Assembly (NCBI GenBank): GCA_036378175.1 | Contig: DASUWY010000033.1 | Location: forward strand, 1 to 64,000 | Length of the DNA: 64,000 nt | Direction: 5' to 3' | Source of the DNA: Thermoleophilaceae bacterium | GTDB taxonomy: Bacteria; Actinomycetota; Thermoleophilia; Solirubrobacterales; Thermoleophilaceae | Shown: one piece after another, positions 38,923-48,537 of the stretch | Numbering within the stretch: the first letter of the stretch is position 1 | How the letters are laid out: each line of letters starts with the position of its first letter | The notes under the pieces: model-generated | What the model saw: the letters and a program-made list of their open reading frames with translations, nothing else | Told to the model about the DNA's origin: nothing | Databases searched by the model: none | Made by a program: the position numbers and the translations under genes

Positions 38923-39207
38923 ATGGGGTTCATGGACCGGCTGAGAGAGATTTTCGGCGGAGGCGGCGCGCGTGCCCGCGAGCCGGTGGAGACCGGTGAT
39001 CCCAGCCCTGGCCCCGCCCAGAAGGGCACCGCCGCCACCCCTGCGGCGATGGGCGATCCCGCTCCAGGAGCGGTGCAGGAGACGGATCCGTCCGTGCAAT
39101 CGGCCTCCGCCACGCAGACTCCCGAGGAGCAGCGCCAGGCGGCCGAGCAGGATCCCGCCGCAAGTCCCAAGCCGGGCACCGAGGGGCAGGACCAGGAGCC
39201 GAGATGA
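38923..39207 (+). CDS. Small disordered protein with an amphipathic N-terminal helix
   Basis: A 94-residue protein: MGFMDRLREIFGGGG forms a short amphipathic helix and glycine stretch, and the rest is rich in Pro, Ala, Gln, Glu and Thr and is probably disordered. A perfect Shine-Dalgarno AGGAGG 9 bases upstream of the ATG supports translation. Function unknown; no close family recognised. It is divergent from the DUF3052 gene and lies just before dapA. Confidence 0.6.
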   Translation: MGFMDRLREIFGGGGARAREPVETGDPSPGPAQKGTAATPAAMGDPAPGAVQETDPSVQSASATQTPEEQRQAAEQDPAASPKPGTEGQDQEPR

Positions 39208-39236
39208 GCGCTCGCTTCGCCCGGGGCGAGTCCTGG

Positions 39237-39242
39237 GATAAT
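39237..39242 (+). promoter_or_regulatory. -10 element for leaderless dapA transcription
   Basis: GATAAT lies 6 bases before the GTG at 39249, the spacing expected when transcription begins on the start codon itself. No -35 hexamer is evident. Leaderless mRNAs are common in Actinobacteria. Confidence 0.45.
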
Positions 39243-39248
39243 CGCGGC

Positions 39249-40100
39249 GTGACCTTCGGCGGCATCCTCACAGCGATGGTGACGCCGTTCGACGAGCGGG
39301 GTCGCGTGGATGAGGACGCCTTCGTGGCGATGGTCCACCACCTGCTCGAGAACGGCAGCGACGGCCTCGTGGTCGCGGGCACCACGGGCGAGGGCGCCAC
39401 GCTGAACGACGACGAGAAGCGCCGGATCTGGGAGCTGGCCGTAGCTGAGGCCGGCGGCGCCCCCGTGATCGCCGGCACCGGCACCTACGACACCGCACAT
39501 TCCGTGCACCTCACCGAGAGCGCCACGGAGGCGGGCGTGGACGGGGTGCTCGTGGTCACGCCGTACTACAACAAGCCGAACCGCCGCGGCCTGCGGGCGC
39601 ACTTCGAGGCCGTGGCGAAGGCCACCAACCTGCCGGTGGTGCTCTACAACATCCCCGGGCGCTGCGTGATCGACCTGCCGAACGACTTCCTCCGCGAGCT
39701 CGCGCAGGGGATCCCGAACGTGGTGGCGGTCAAGCAGGCGCGCAGCGAGGACATCCAGGCGATCGACGGCCTCAACCTGCTCGCCGGAAACGACGACACG
39801 CTCGCCGAATGCCTGGACAAGGGCGGCACGGGCGGCATCTGCGTGTCCTCGCACATCGTGGGCCGCGAGATGCGGCGCATGATCGACGAGCCCGACGCCC
39901 GCCACGAGATCCACGCGCAGCTCAAGGACATCTTCGACGTGATGTTCATCACCGCGAGTCCCACGCCCGTGAAGGCCGCGCTGAACATGCTCGGCATCCG
40001 CGCCGGCGGGCTCCGCCTGCCGATGGTCGAGGCGTCCGAGGAAGAGGAGCAGGCGATCCGCGGCGTGCTCGAGCGCCACGGTCTCTTGAGCGCGGTTTGA
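39249..40100 (+). CDS. dapA: 4-hydroxy-tetrahydrodipicolinate synthase
   Basis: A 283-residue TIM-barrel aldolase that condenses pyruvate with aspartate semialdehyde. Visible motifs are TAMVTPF, GTTGEGATL, TPYYNKP, the catalytic tyrosine in YNIPGR and the Schiff-base lysine in VVAVKQA. GTG 39249 matches the family N-terminus and the -10 spacing; an ATG at 39204 overlapping the previous gene would add 15 residues. The stop overlaps rnj (TTGA). Confidence 0.95.
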   Translation: MTFGGILTAMVTPFDERGRVDEDAFVAMVHHLLENGSDGLVVAGTTGEGATLNDDEKRRIWELAVAEAGGAPVIAGTGTYDTAHSVHLTESATEAGVDGVLVVTPYYNKPNRRGLRAHFEAVAKATNLPVVLYNIPGRCVIDLPNDFLRELAQGIPNVVAVKQARSEDIQAIDGLNLLAGNDDTLAECLDKGGTGGICVSSHIVGREMRRMIDEPDARHEIHAQLKDIFDVMFITASPTPVKAALNMLGIRAGGLRLPMVEASEEEEQAIRGVLERHGLLSAV

Positions 40101-41764
40101 GCGGCACCCTTCGCGTCCTGCCTCTCGGCGGGCTCGGGGAGATCGGCAAGAACATGACGGTCGTGGAGTACGACGGCCGCATCGTGGTCGTCGACACCGG
40201 GCTCATGTTCCCCACGCCCGACCAGCTCGGGATCGACCTCGTGCTGCCGGATTTCAGCTACCTGCGCGAGCGCGCCGAGGACATCGAGGCGATCGTGCTC
40301 ACGCACGGCCACGAGGATCACGTGGGAGCGCTGCCGTACGTGCTGCGGGAGATCGGCCCGGACAACGTGCCGAACGTCTACGGCGGCCCGCTCACCGTCG
40401 CGATGGTGCGCTCGAAGCTCGACGAGCACCGGCTGAAGGACATGCCCGTGTACGAGGTGGAGCCGGGCGAGCCGCTCGAATGTGGCCCGTTCGAGGTGGA
40501 GATGGTGAAGATGGCGCACTCGATCCCGGACGCCTTCGCCGTGGCGCTCAGCTGTGAGCTGGGCACCACGCTCATCACCGGCGACTACAAGTTCGACCAG
40601 ACCCCCGTGGACGGCATCCCGGCGGACGTCTCGCGCCTGGCGGAGCTCGGCCGCGAGGGGCTGCTGCTCCTGTGCGGCGACTCCACGAACGTCACGCGGC
40701 CGGGCATCGCGGAGTCGGAGTCGAGCGTGGGGCCGCACCTCGAGCAGGCTCTCTCACGCTGCGAGGGACGCGTGGTGGTCACCTGCTTCGCCTCGAACAT
40801 TCACCGCGTGCAGCAGGTGGTGGATGCCGCGGCGTCGCTCGGACGCAAGGTGTCGCTCGTGGGACGGTCGATGCGCAAGAACGTGAACATCGGGCGCGGG
40901 CTCGGGCACATCCATATCCCCGACGGGATGCTCGTGCCGGTGCGCGAGATCGAGGACTTCCCGGACCACAAGATGGTCGTGATCTCCACCGGGAGCCAGG
41001 GCGAGCCGCTCTCGGCGCTGCGGCGGATGGCGCACGGCGACCACCCGCAGGTGGAGCTGCACAGCGGCGACACCGTGATCTTCTCCGCCACCCCGGTGCC
41101 GGGGAACGAGCGCGCGGTGAACGAGACGATCGACCGCATCTTCCATCTGGGCGCCGACGTGATCACGCCGCAGGACGCGCCGATCCACGCGAGCGGCCAC
41201 GGCTACGCCGAAGAGCTCAAGCTGATGATCAACCTCACGCATCCGCGCTACGTGCTGCCCGTCCACGGCGACCACCGCCGTATCCGGCTGCACGCCGAGC
41301 TGGCGGAGGCGGTGGGCGTGGATCCCGAGGACGTCTTCCGCGGCGAGAATGGCCTGCCGCTCGAGATCGACGAGCGCGGCGCCCGCTTCGCCGAGCGCGA
41401 GCAGGCGGGAATGATCTTCGTGGACGGCGTGGACGTGGGGGACATCGAGGACGTGGCGCTGCGCGACCGCCGGATGCTGTCGGCGGACGGCATCTTCATC
41501 GTCGTGGCGACGATCGGCGAGCAGGACGGCCGTTCGGTCGCGCCGCCCGAGATCATCTTCCGCGGGGTGCCGTTCGCGGACGACGTGGACGGCCTGCTCG
41601 ACGAGATCCGCGAGGCCGTGGACGAGTCGCTCGAGCGCTCCGCGGACGAGGAGATCAGGGAGATCGACCTGCTCCAGAGCCACCTGCACGACGACGTGGC
41701 GCGCTTCGTCTACGAGCGCCTCAAGCGGCGGCCGATGGTGCTGCCTGTGGTCGTGGAGGTCTAG
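40097..41764 (+). CDS. rnj: Ribonuclease J
   Basis: A 555-residue metallo-beta-lactamase/beta-CASP nuclease with both endo- and 5'-3' exonuclease activity. The N-terminus LPLGGLGEIGKNM, the metal motif LTHGHEDHVGALP (about residue 71-83), GDSTN and the beta-CASP HASGHGYAEELK and LPVHGDHRRI segments are all present. TTG start coupled to dapA. RNase J, RNase Y and PNPase are all encoded in this window. The stop shares CTAG with the histidine kinase on the other strand. Confidence 0.95.
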   Translation: MSGTLRVLPLGGLGEIGKNMTVVEYDGRIVVVDTGLMFPTPDQLGIDLVLPDFSYLRERAEDIEAIVLTHGHEDHVGALPYVLREIGPDNVPNVYGGPLTVAMVRSKLDEHRLKDMPVYEVEPGEPLECGPFEVEMVKMAHSIPDAFAVALSCELGTTLITGDYKFDQTPVDGIPADVSRLAELGREGLLLLCGDSTNVTRPGIAESESSVGPHLEQALSRCEGRVVVTCFASNIHRVQQVVDAAASLGRKVSLVGRSMRKNVNIGRGLGHIHIPDGMLVPVREIEDFPDHKMVVISTGSQGEPLSALRRMAHGDHPQVELHSGDTVIFSATPVPGNERAVNETIDRIFHLGADVITPQDAPIHASGHGYAEELKLMINLTHPRYVLPVHGDHRRIRLHAELAEAVGVDPEDVFRGENGLPLEIDERGARFAEREQAGMIFVDGVDVGDIEDVALRDRRMLSADGIFIVVATIGEQDGRSVAPPEIIFRGVPFADDVDGLLDEIREAVDESLERSADEEIREIDLLQSHLHDDVARFVYERLKRRPMVLPVVVEV

Positions 41765-43173
41765 GCCCGGAGCGGCTCTTCAGCCCGCGCGGGCACCTTC
41801 GCCCCGGGCAGCGTGACGATGAATCGCGCGCCTCCGGTTGCCGGGCTCTCGAGATGCACCGAGCCGCCATGCGCGTCCGCCACGGCCTTGACGATCGCGA
41901 GGCCGAGTCCGCTGCCGGAGCGCGTGCCGCCGTCACCATCGCCTCGTACGAAGCGGTCGAAGATCCGGTCGCGCAGCTCCGGCGGCACGCCTGGGCCGTT
42001 GTCCTCGACCATCAGCGTTACTGCGGCGCCGTCCCGCCTCACCGCCGCGTGCACGGACGTGCCGGCCGGCGTGTGGCTCACCGCGTTGCCGATGAGGTTC
42101 ACCACGAGGCGGTGCAGCTCGTCGGCCGAGCCGTCGACCATCAGGCGCGTCTCGTCCGCGTCCACCGACAGGTCGTGGTCGAGCGCGGTGGGCGCCACCT
42201 CGGCGGCGGCCTCGCGCACGATGGTGGCGAGGTTCACGGGCTCATGCGGCACCTGGCGCCCGGCGTCCGCGCGGGCCAGCAGCAGCAGATCGGCCACCAG
42301 TCGTCGCATGCGCTGCGACGAGCGAAGCGCGGCGCTCGCGATCTCGCGGTCCTCCCCCTCGAGGTCGGCCTCGAGCAGCTCGAGGTTCGTGAGGATGCTC
42401 GTGAGCGGAGTGCGCAGCTCGTGGGAGGCGTCGGCCACGAATTCGCGCTGGCGCTCGAGCATCCCCTCGGTCTCGCCGCGCGCGGAGTCGAGCGCGATGA
42501 GCATCTGCTCGAGGGTTCGAGCGAGGTCCGCCACCTCGTCATCCGCCTCGGGCATCGGCAGATGGACCGCGGGGTCACGGGTGCGTGCGATGTCCTTGGC
42601 GGCGCTGGTGAGGCGGGCGATCGGTGACATGGCGCGCCGCGCCACCGCAAGGCCCGCCAGGAGCGCCAGCAGCGACCCGCCGAGCACGCCGAGGATGAGG
42701 AACAGCCGCACACGCCCGATGGTGTGCGCCAGGTTGGCCTTGGGCTTGCCGTATTCCATGTAGCCGACGGGCCCACCCTGCGGTGGATAGAGCGCCTTGG
42801 TCACGACGCGATAGCCGTTCACGTCGTGTATCCCGGAGCGGGGGCGGCCGAGGTTCGGCGGGTGCTTCACGGGCGCGTAGGTGGTGCGGCGGTCCCTGAG
42901 GTCGATGAAGCTGATCACGGCGCCGCCTGCGGTGGCGGCTTCGAGCGCGTCCGGCTGGCTTGTGAGCTGGAAGCCCTCGAGCGTCCGGTCCCAGTGCAGC
43001 CGGTCCTGAAGCTGCTGCGCCGACACCTGGAGATCGTTGTCGAAATCGGACCGCAGGCGCGACACCGTCACCACTTCCACGAGCACCGCGAACAGCAGCA
43101 GGATCACGAACGTGAGCCCCGCGGATGTGATCGCCAGCCGCCAGCGGACCGGGAGCTTGTCGAAACGGTTCAT
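41761..43173 (-). CDS. Sensor histidine kinase
   Basis: A 470-residue membrane kinase: first helix (about 14-35), an extracytoplasmic sensor region (about 36-155), second helix (about 157-178) and a HAMP domain. The H box FVADASHELRTPLTSIL has the phosphorylated His near residue 252; the N box HRLVVNLIGNAVSHT, G1 DNGPGVP and G2 GSGLGLAIV follow. Its start overlaps the response regulator stop (ATGA), so they are a cognate pair. The layout resembles MprB-type kinases; the signal is unknown. Confidence 0.93.
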   Translation of the reverse strand: MNRFDKLPVRWRLAITSAGLTFVILLLFAVLVEVVTVSRLRSDFDNDLQVSAQQLQDRLHWDRTLEGFQLTSQPDALEAATAGGAVISFIDLRDRRTTYAPVKHPPNLGRPRSGIHDVNGYRVVTKALYPPQGGPVGYMEYGKPKANLAHTIGRVRLFLILGVLGGSLLALLAGLAVARRAMSPIARLTSAAKDIARTRDPAVHLPMPEADDEVADLARTLEQMLIALDSARGETEGMLERQREFVADASHELRTPLTSILTNLELLEADLEGEDREIASAALRSSQRMRRLVADLLLLARADAGRQVPHEPVNLATIVREAAAEVAPTALDHDLSVDADETRLMVDGSADELHRLVVNLIGNAVSHTPAGTSVHAAVRRDGAAVTLMVEDNGPGVPPELRDRIFDRFVRGDGDGGTRSGSGLGLAIVKAVADAHGGSVHLESPATGGARFIVTLPGAKVPARAEEPLRA

Positions 43174-43850
43174 GCCGCGCGCAACACGTACCCCGCGCCG
43201 CGAACCGTGTGAAGCACACGCGGCTCGCCGCCGGCCTCGAGCTTGCGCCGCAGGTTGGACACGAACACGTCCACCGTGTTCGTCTCCACGAGAACCTGGT
43301 AGCCCCAGACGTTCTCGAGCAGCGCTTCCCTCGACACCACAAGCCGCTCGTTACGCATCATGTACTCGAGCAGCTCGAACTCGCGGGACGTGAGCTCGAG
43401 CGGGCGGTCCCCGCGCATCACCTCGCGCGTGTCGGGGTTCAGGCGCAGGTCCCCGACCACCAGGAAGGCGCTGCCGCGCGGCGGCCGCCGGCGCAGCAGC
43501 GCGCGGAGGCGCGCGAGCAGCTCCTGGCGGTCGAACGGCTTGACGAGGTAGTCGTCTGCCCCCGAGTCGAGCCCCTTCACGCGCGCGTCCACGCCGTCGC
43601 GCGCCGTGAGCATGAGGATCGGCACGTCGCTCGTGTCGCGGATGCGCTGACACACGTCGATGCCGTCCAGCCGGGGCAGACCGAGGTCGAGCACCACCGC
43701 ATCGGGCTCGAACACAGCCGACTCCTCGAGCGCCGCCACGCCGTCCTCGGCAAGGCGCACGTCGTAACCCTCCAGCCGCAGCGACCGCCGGAGAGCGCCG
43801 CCAATTTCGGCGTCGTCCTCCACCACCAGTACACGCGGCTTGGGTGCCAT
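43170..43850 (-). CDS. OmpR/PhoB-family response regulator
   Basis: A receiver domain (about 5-118) with EDD near the N-terminus, the phospho-acceptor Asp in VVLDLGLP, the Thr in LMLTARD and the Lys in LVKPF. A winged-helix effector (about 130-225) carries RPLELTSREFELLEYM and the ending RGAGYVLRAA. It binds tandem DNA sites when phosphorylated by the kinase encoded next. The ATG at 43850 is preferred over the adjacent GTG. Confidence 0.94.
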   Translation of the reverse strand: MAPKPRVLVVEDDAEIGGALRRSLRLEGYDVRLAEDGVAALEESAVFEPDAVVLDLGLPRLDGIDVCQRIRDTSDVPILMLTARDGVDARVKGLDSGADDYLVKPFDRQELLARLRALLRRRPPRGSAFLVVGDLRLNPDTREVMRGDRPLELTSREFELLEYMMRNERLVVSREALLENVWGYQVLVETNTVDVFVSNLRRKLEAGGEPRVLHTVRGAGYVLRAA

Positions 43851-43976
43851 CACATTGATGGTATTTGCAGCGGACCGCCCGCTCGCGCTGATTTAACCCG
43901 GCTTTAGCCGCGGAGATTCGGTGTTTGTGCGCGGGGAGGGAGGCGGAAGCCGGCGTCGAAGCCTTTCGCGCTAGAC

Positions 43977-46400
43977 ATGGCAAGCCGCCGACCTCCGAAA
44001 AAGAAGGCTCGCCGCGGGCGACAGAGGATGTTCTCAGATGTCCTGCGGCTGCCGCAGATGCCGCATTTCGACGATCACGAGCTCGATCTCATCGGGCTCG
44101 GCCTGGTGGCGCTGGCCGCGTTCTTCGCCTTCGTCTTCTACCTCGGCTGGGATGGGGGGAAGGTGGGGCAGGCACTCGCGGACGGGTTCGTCTACCTGTT
44201 CGGCGGCGTGGGCTATCTCGTGCCGGTTGCGATGTTCGGCGCGGGCGCTGTGCTCGTGATGCGGCAGCTCCTGCCGTCCGTGCGCCCCTTCAGGGCGGGT
44301 GCCATCTGTCTCCTCGCGGGGCTCATGCTCGGCCTCGCCGCGCGCTCGTTCGGGATCGGCCCGGCGCATCCCGCCCGGCACGGCTACTTCCAGCCCGAGT
44401 ACTTCAAGGACCACGGCGGCCTCGTGGGCGACGCGATGTACGCCGTCACGAAGACGCTGATCCAGCAGTTCGGCACCGACATCCTGTTCCTGTTCCTCAT
44501 GGCGGCTGGGATCCTGCTCCTGAGCGGTGCCTCGCTCGCGGGCATCGTCAAGGCGACGGGCGACAGCGTGACCGCCACCACCCGGCGCGTGCGGCAGTCC
44601 ACGCAGGAGTTCACCGCGCTCGTGTCAGGCAAGGAGCCGAGCGACAAGAAGCCGGCGCCGCCGTCCCTCGACGACGACCGGCCGCCCGAGGTGGAGCCGG
44701 TGGTGCGCGCGACCCATGTGGAGGCGCCCGCGCTGGACGGAGAGCGTCGCTTCCCGGACCTCTTCGGGCAGGAGGACGAGGCCGACACCATCGACGAGTC
44801 ACAGCCGGAGTCCGAGGAGGCGGAGTCCGAGATCGAGGACGACGTGACCGCGGGCGTGGCGGCCGTGCACGAGGACGACGTGCCGCGCCAGGAGCAGCTC
44901 ACGCCGATGGGCAACAAGCGTTCGGCGGTGACCGAGGCGGACGACATCCAGTACTCGCTCCCCAGTCCGTCAAAGCTCAAGCGCTCGAACGGCAACGCGA
45001 AGGTGGACACGAGCGGTCAGCAGCGCACCGCCGCCCAGCTCGTGGAGGCGCTCGGCCACTTCGGCGTGGAGGCGCAGGTGGTGGGAACCGTCACCGGACC
45101 GCACGTGAGCCGCTACGAGCTGCGCCTCGCGCCCGGAACCAAGATGTCGAAGGTGAGCGCGCTGAAGGACGACCTCGCATACGCGCTCGCCGCCACCGAC
45201 GTACGCATCCTCGCGCCCATTCCCGGCAAGCAGGCCGTGGGCGTGGAGGTGCCGAACCAGGTGCGCCGCATCGTGCACCTCGGCGACGTGTACCAGGAGG
45301 CGCCCAAGGGCTGGTCGCCGCTCACGGTGTGGCTCGGCAAGGACATCGCGGGCAAGGCCATCGGCACGGACATCGCCAAGCAGCCGCACATCCTCGTGGC
45401 CGGCACCACCGGCTCAGGCAAGTCCGGGTGCGTGAACGCGATGCTCTCCTCGATCCTCCTGCGCGCCACGCCGAACGAGGTGCGCCTCGTGCTGGTGGAT
45501 CCCAAGCAGGTGGAGCTGAACCACTACGACGCGATTCCGCACCTGCTCACGCCGGTGATCACGAGCCCGCGCCTGGCGGCCAACGCGCTCGCCAACCTGA
45601 TCAAGGAGATGGAGGAGCGCTACTCGATCATGAGCCGCGCCCGCACGCGCAACCTGGTGGAGCTGAACCGTCACCGCGAGCGCGAGGGCGAGCAGCCGCT
45701 CCCGTACATCCTCTGCGTGATCGACGAGCTTGCGGACCTGATGATGGTGGCGCCCGGCGAGGTGGAGGACTCGATCATCCGGCTCGCGCAGAAGTCGCGC
45801 GCCGTGGGCATCCACCTGCTGCTCGCCACGCAGCGCCCGAGCGCGGACATCATCACCGGCATGATCAAGGCGAACGTTCCCGCTCGCATCGCCTTCGCCG
45901 TGTCCTCGCAGACGGACTCGCGCGTGATCCTCGACCAGAACGGTGCCGAGTCGCTGCTCGGCCAGGGCGACATGCTCTTCCGGCCCGCCTCCGAGTCGCG
46001 CGGCGCGCGCATCCAGGGCGCGTTCATCACAGAGGAGGAGATCGAGAAGATCACCTCGCACTGGGCAAAGCAGGGCGAGCCCGAGCTTCACGAGGAGCTG
46101 CTCGAGGCGGTCGAAGGCGCGGGCGACGACGGCGATCGCGACTTCGACCCGGACTCCGACGACCTGCTCGGCGAGGCCATCGCCACGGTCGTTCAGCTCG
46201 GCAGCGCCTCCACCTCGATGCTCCAGCGCCGCCTCCGCATCGGCTACACCCGAGCCGGCCGCCTGATCGACATGATGGAGAGGCGCGGAGTCATCTCGGG
46301 CTATGAGGGGTCGAAGGCGAGGCAGGTCCTCATAACGGAGGGCGATCTGCCTCGGGTCTTGGACGCGCTGGACGAGCCGGTAGGCGCTCCGAGTGACTAG
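43977..46400 (+). CDS. ftsK: DNA translocase FtsK/SpoIIIE
   Basis: An 807-residue septal DNA pump. A basic start is followed by four membrane helices (about 36-190), a charged linker (about 215-335) and the motor. The motor has alpha/beta domains from about 345, Walker A GTTGSGKSG (about 476), Walker B CVIDELADLM, and a C-terminal gamma winged helix (TSMLQRRLRIGYTRAGRLID) that reads orienting sequences. It moves chromosome DNA during division. The stop lies inside heptamer cluster 6. Confidence 0.95.
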   Translation: MASRRPPKKKARRGRQRMFSDVLRLPQMPHFDDHELDLIGLGLVALAAFFAFVFYLGWDGGKVGQALADGFVYLFGGVGYLVPVAMFGAGAVLVMRQLLPSVRPFRAGAICLLAGLMLGLAARSFGIGPAHPARHGYFQPEYFKDHGGLVGDAMYAVTKTLIQQFGTDILFLFLMAAGILLLSGASLAGIVKATGDSVTATTRRVRQSTQEFTALVSGKEPSDKKPAPPSLDDDRPPEVEPVVRATHVEAPALDGERRFPDLFGQEDEADTIDESQPESEEAESEIEDDVTAGVAAVHEDDVPRQEQLTPMGNKRSAVTEADDIQYSLPSPSKLKRSNGNAKVDTSGQQRTAAQLVEALGHFGVEAQVVGTVTGPHVSRYELRLAPGTKMSKVSALKDDLAYALAATDVRILAPIPGKQAVGVEVPNQVRRIVHLGDVYQEAPKGWSPLTVWLGKDIAGKAIGTDIAKQPHILVAGTTGSGKSGCVNAMLSSILLRATPNEVRLVLVDPKQVELNHYDAIPHLLTPVITSPRLAANALANLIKEMEERYSIMSRARTRNLVELNRHREREGEQPLPYILCVIDELADLMMVAPGEVEDSIIRLAQKSRAVGIHLLLATQRPSADIITGMIKANVPARIAFAVSSQTDSRVILDQNGAESLLGQGDMLFRPASESRGARIQGAFITEEEIEKITSHWAKQGEPELHEELLEAVEGAGDDGDRDFDPDSDDLLGEAIATVVQLGSASTSMLQRRLRIGYTRAGRLIDMMERRGVISGYEGSKARQVLITEGDLPRVLDALDEPVGAPSD

Positions 46401-46457
46401 TGACTGGTGACTGGTAGGGGCGGCCTGCTCCAGTCACCAGTCACCAGTCACCAGTCA
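46393..46457. repeat. Heptamer repeat cluster 6, inverted, on the ftsK stop
   Basis: Left units GTGACTA, GTGACTG, GTGACTG (46393-46413) and right units CCAGTCA repeated four times (46430-46457) are reverse complements, separated by 16 bases. They can form a stem of about 22 bp with one mismatch. The ftsK stop codon lies in the left arm, so the structure may act as its terminator or mRNA 3' end. Confidence 0.88.
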
Positions 46458-46477
46458 CCCGCCACAATGGGGCTGCA

Positions 46478-47248
46478 ATGCCCCAGCAAATCGGTGACAC
46501 GCTGCGCGAAGCGCGCATGCGCCAGAAGATCGACATCACCGAGATCGAGGCCAAGACCAAGATCCGGGCCAAGTACCTGCGCGCGATGGAGAACGAGGAG
46601 TTCGATCTCCTCCCGGGCAGCACGTTCGCGAAGAGCTTCCTGCGCACCTACGCCGAGGCGCTCGGCCTCGACGCCCACAGGCTCCTCGACGAATACCGCG
46701 CCCAGTACGAGCCGCGAGAGGAGGGCGAGCTCCCACCGCTCGCCGGCCAGCCCCGCGCGCGTGACCGGCGCGACCGGCGTGATCGCCGCTATGAGCGCAG
46801 GCCGCCGGGCCGCGGCGCAGCCATAGTCGCCGTGATCCTCGTGGGTGTGATCGTGCTTGCCGTGATCGGCCTGGTGAGCAGCGGCGGCGGATCGAAGGCC
46901 ACGAGCTCCACGTCCACCCAGGCGACGAAGCCGAAGAAGCCCCACCGCAGGCACCATTCCACCCACGCCGCCACGCCAACCCGAGTGAGCCTTCGCATCA
47001 CACCCACCGTGCCCACCTACATCTGCGTGGACCGGGGGCTCGGCACCACGCCCGTGTACCAGGGGATCACCTCACAGACACAGGCCTTCCACGGCCACCA
47101 CCTCCGCGTGAACCTGGGGAAGACGTCCGTGACGATCACCGCCAACGGCAAGCGCGTGCCGCTCGTGGTGGGGCCGAACCCGGCGGGGATCGACTTCACG
47201 CCGGGCAAGCACAAGGACATCCCGGTCGGCCAGCGACCGTGCGCATGA
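46478..47248 (+). CDS. RodZ-like helix-turn-helix membrane protein
   Basis: A 256-residue protein with a cytosolic HTH_25 domain (about 3-70; [43 protein letters not shown]). A basic Arg/Asp-rich linker, one membrane helix (about 112-130), a Lys/Ser/Thr/His-rich spacer and an outer beta domain of the DUF4115 type (about 165-256) follow. RodZ couples MreB to the cell wall machinery in rods; no mreB is in this window. Position between ftsK and cinA is typical for Actinobacteria. pgsA, often here, is absent. Confidence 0.87.
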   Translation: MPQQIGDTLREARMRQKIDITEIEAKTKIRAKYLRAMENEEFDLLPGSTFAKSFLRTYAEALGLDAHRLLDEYRAQYEPREEGELPPLAGQPRARDRRDRRDRRYERRPPGRGAAIVAVILVGVIVLAVIGLVSSGGGSKATSSTSTQATKPKKPHRRHHSTHAATPTRVSLRITPTVPTYICVDRGLGTTPVYQGITSQTQAFHGHHLRVNLGKTSVTITANGKRVPLVVGPNPAGIDFTPGKHKDIPVGQRPCA

Positions 47249-48537
47249 CGGTCCGCGCGGGAATCGTCGTCACCGGCACCGAGGTGCTGAGCGGGAAGAT
47301 CAGCGACCGCAACGGGCCGTGGCTCGCGGAGCGGCTGTTCGAGCTCGGTATCGACCTCGCCCACGTGACCATCTGCGGCGACCGCCCGCAGGACATGACG
47401 GCCCAGCTTCGCTTCCTGGCGGACGAGGGCGTGCAGCTGATCGTGACGAGCGGCGGGCTGGGGCCCACCGCTGACGATCTCACTGCCGAGGTGGTGGCGG
47501 AGTTCCAGGGGCGGCCGCTCGAGCTCGACGCGGCGATGGAGGCGAAGATCGCACGCATCCTCGAGCCGCTGATGAAGCGCTTTCAGCACCTCGACCGCGA
47601 CGCCGTGCTCGAGGCAAACCGCAAGCAGGCTCTTGTCCCGCACGGCGCGACGCCGATCGATCCCGCCGGCACGGCGCCCGGCCTCGTGGTGCCGCCCGCG
47701 GAGGGCCGCGGAGGGCCGACGATCGTGGTGATGCCCGGCCCGCCGCGGGAGCTGCAGGCGATGTGGCCGATCGCGGTGGAGACGGACGCGTTCCAGGCCG
47801 CCGTGGCCGGCCGGCCCGAGTACCGCGAACGGATGCTGAGGCTGTTCGGCATCCCAGAATCGGAAATTGCGGAGACGCTGCGGGCGGCAGAGCGGCAGAT
47901 CGGCAGCCTCGATGGGCTGGAGATCACAACGTGCCTGCGGCGGGGCGAGGTGGAGCTGTCGGCGCGTTTCGAGCCGTCCGCCGAGGACACGTGGGACGCT
48001 CTCGAGGAACTCGTGGCCGAGCGCCACGAGCACGCGCTCTACTCCCGCGATGGCACGGTGATCGACGAGCAGATCGCCAAGCTGCTCGAGGGTCATTGGA
48101 TCGCCACCGCCGAATCGTGCACCGGCGGCCTGCTCGCGGCACGTCTCACCGAGCGCCCCGGCTCGTCCGCATACGTGGCCGGCGGCGTGGTGTCGTATTC
48201 GAACGAGGCGAAGTCCGAGCTCCTCGGCGTGGACCCGGCGCTGATTGCGGAACACGGCGCCGTGTCGAAGGAGGTGGCCGAGGCGATGGCCGACGGCGCG
48301 CTGGCGCGCTTCGAGGCGGACCTTGCGTTGGCGATCACGGGAGTGGCCGGTCCCGGCGGCGGGACCACGGAGAAGCCGGTGGGCTACGTCTGCTGGTGCG
48401 TGAAGAGCACGAACGGGGAATGCCTCGTACGCGACACGCGGCTCCCGGGCGATCGTGCGGACGTGCGGGACCGCTCGACCACCGTCGCGATGCACCTCCT
48501 GCGCAGGGTGCTCGTGGGGGAGAAGGCGCCGCTCTGA
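47245..48537 (+). CDS. cinA: CinA family protein (competence/damage-inducible; nicotinamide-nucleotide amidase)
   Basis: A 430-residue two-domain protein. The N-terminal MoCF-like domain (about 1-170; [33 protein letters not shown]) is an ADP-ribose-type pyrophosphatase in studied members. The C-terminal CinA amidase domain (about 265-430) contains [22 protein letters not shown] and [11 protein letters not shown]. The ATG at 47245 overlaps the preceding stop (ATGA). Usually linked to recA in Actinobacteria; here recA is about 10 kb downstream. Confidence 0.93.
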   Translation: MTVRAGIVVTGTEVLSGKISDRNGPWLAERLFELGIDLAHVTICGDRPQDMTAQLRFLADEGVQLIVTSGGLGPTADDLTAEVVAEFQGRPLELDAAMEAKIARILEPLMKRFQHLDRDAVLEANRKQALVPHGATPIDPAGTAPGLVVPPAEGRGGPTIVVMPGPPRELQAMWPIAVETDAFQAAVAGRPEYRERMLRLFGIPESEIAETLRAAERQIGSLDGLEITTCLRRGEVELSARFEPSAEDTWDALEELVAERHEHALYSRDGTVIDEQIAKLLEGHWIATAESCTGGLLAARLTERPGSSAYVAGGVVSYSNEAKSELLGVDPALIAEHGAVSKEVAEAMADGALARFEADLALAITGVAGPGGGTTEKPVGYVCWCVKSTNGECLVRDTRLPGDRADVRDRSTTVAMHLLRRVLVGEKAPL

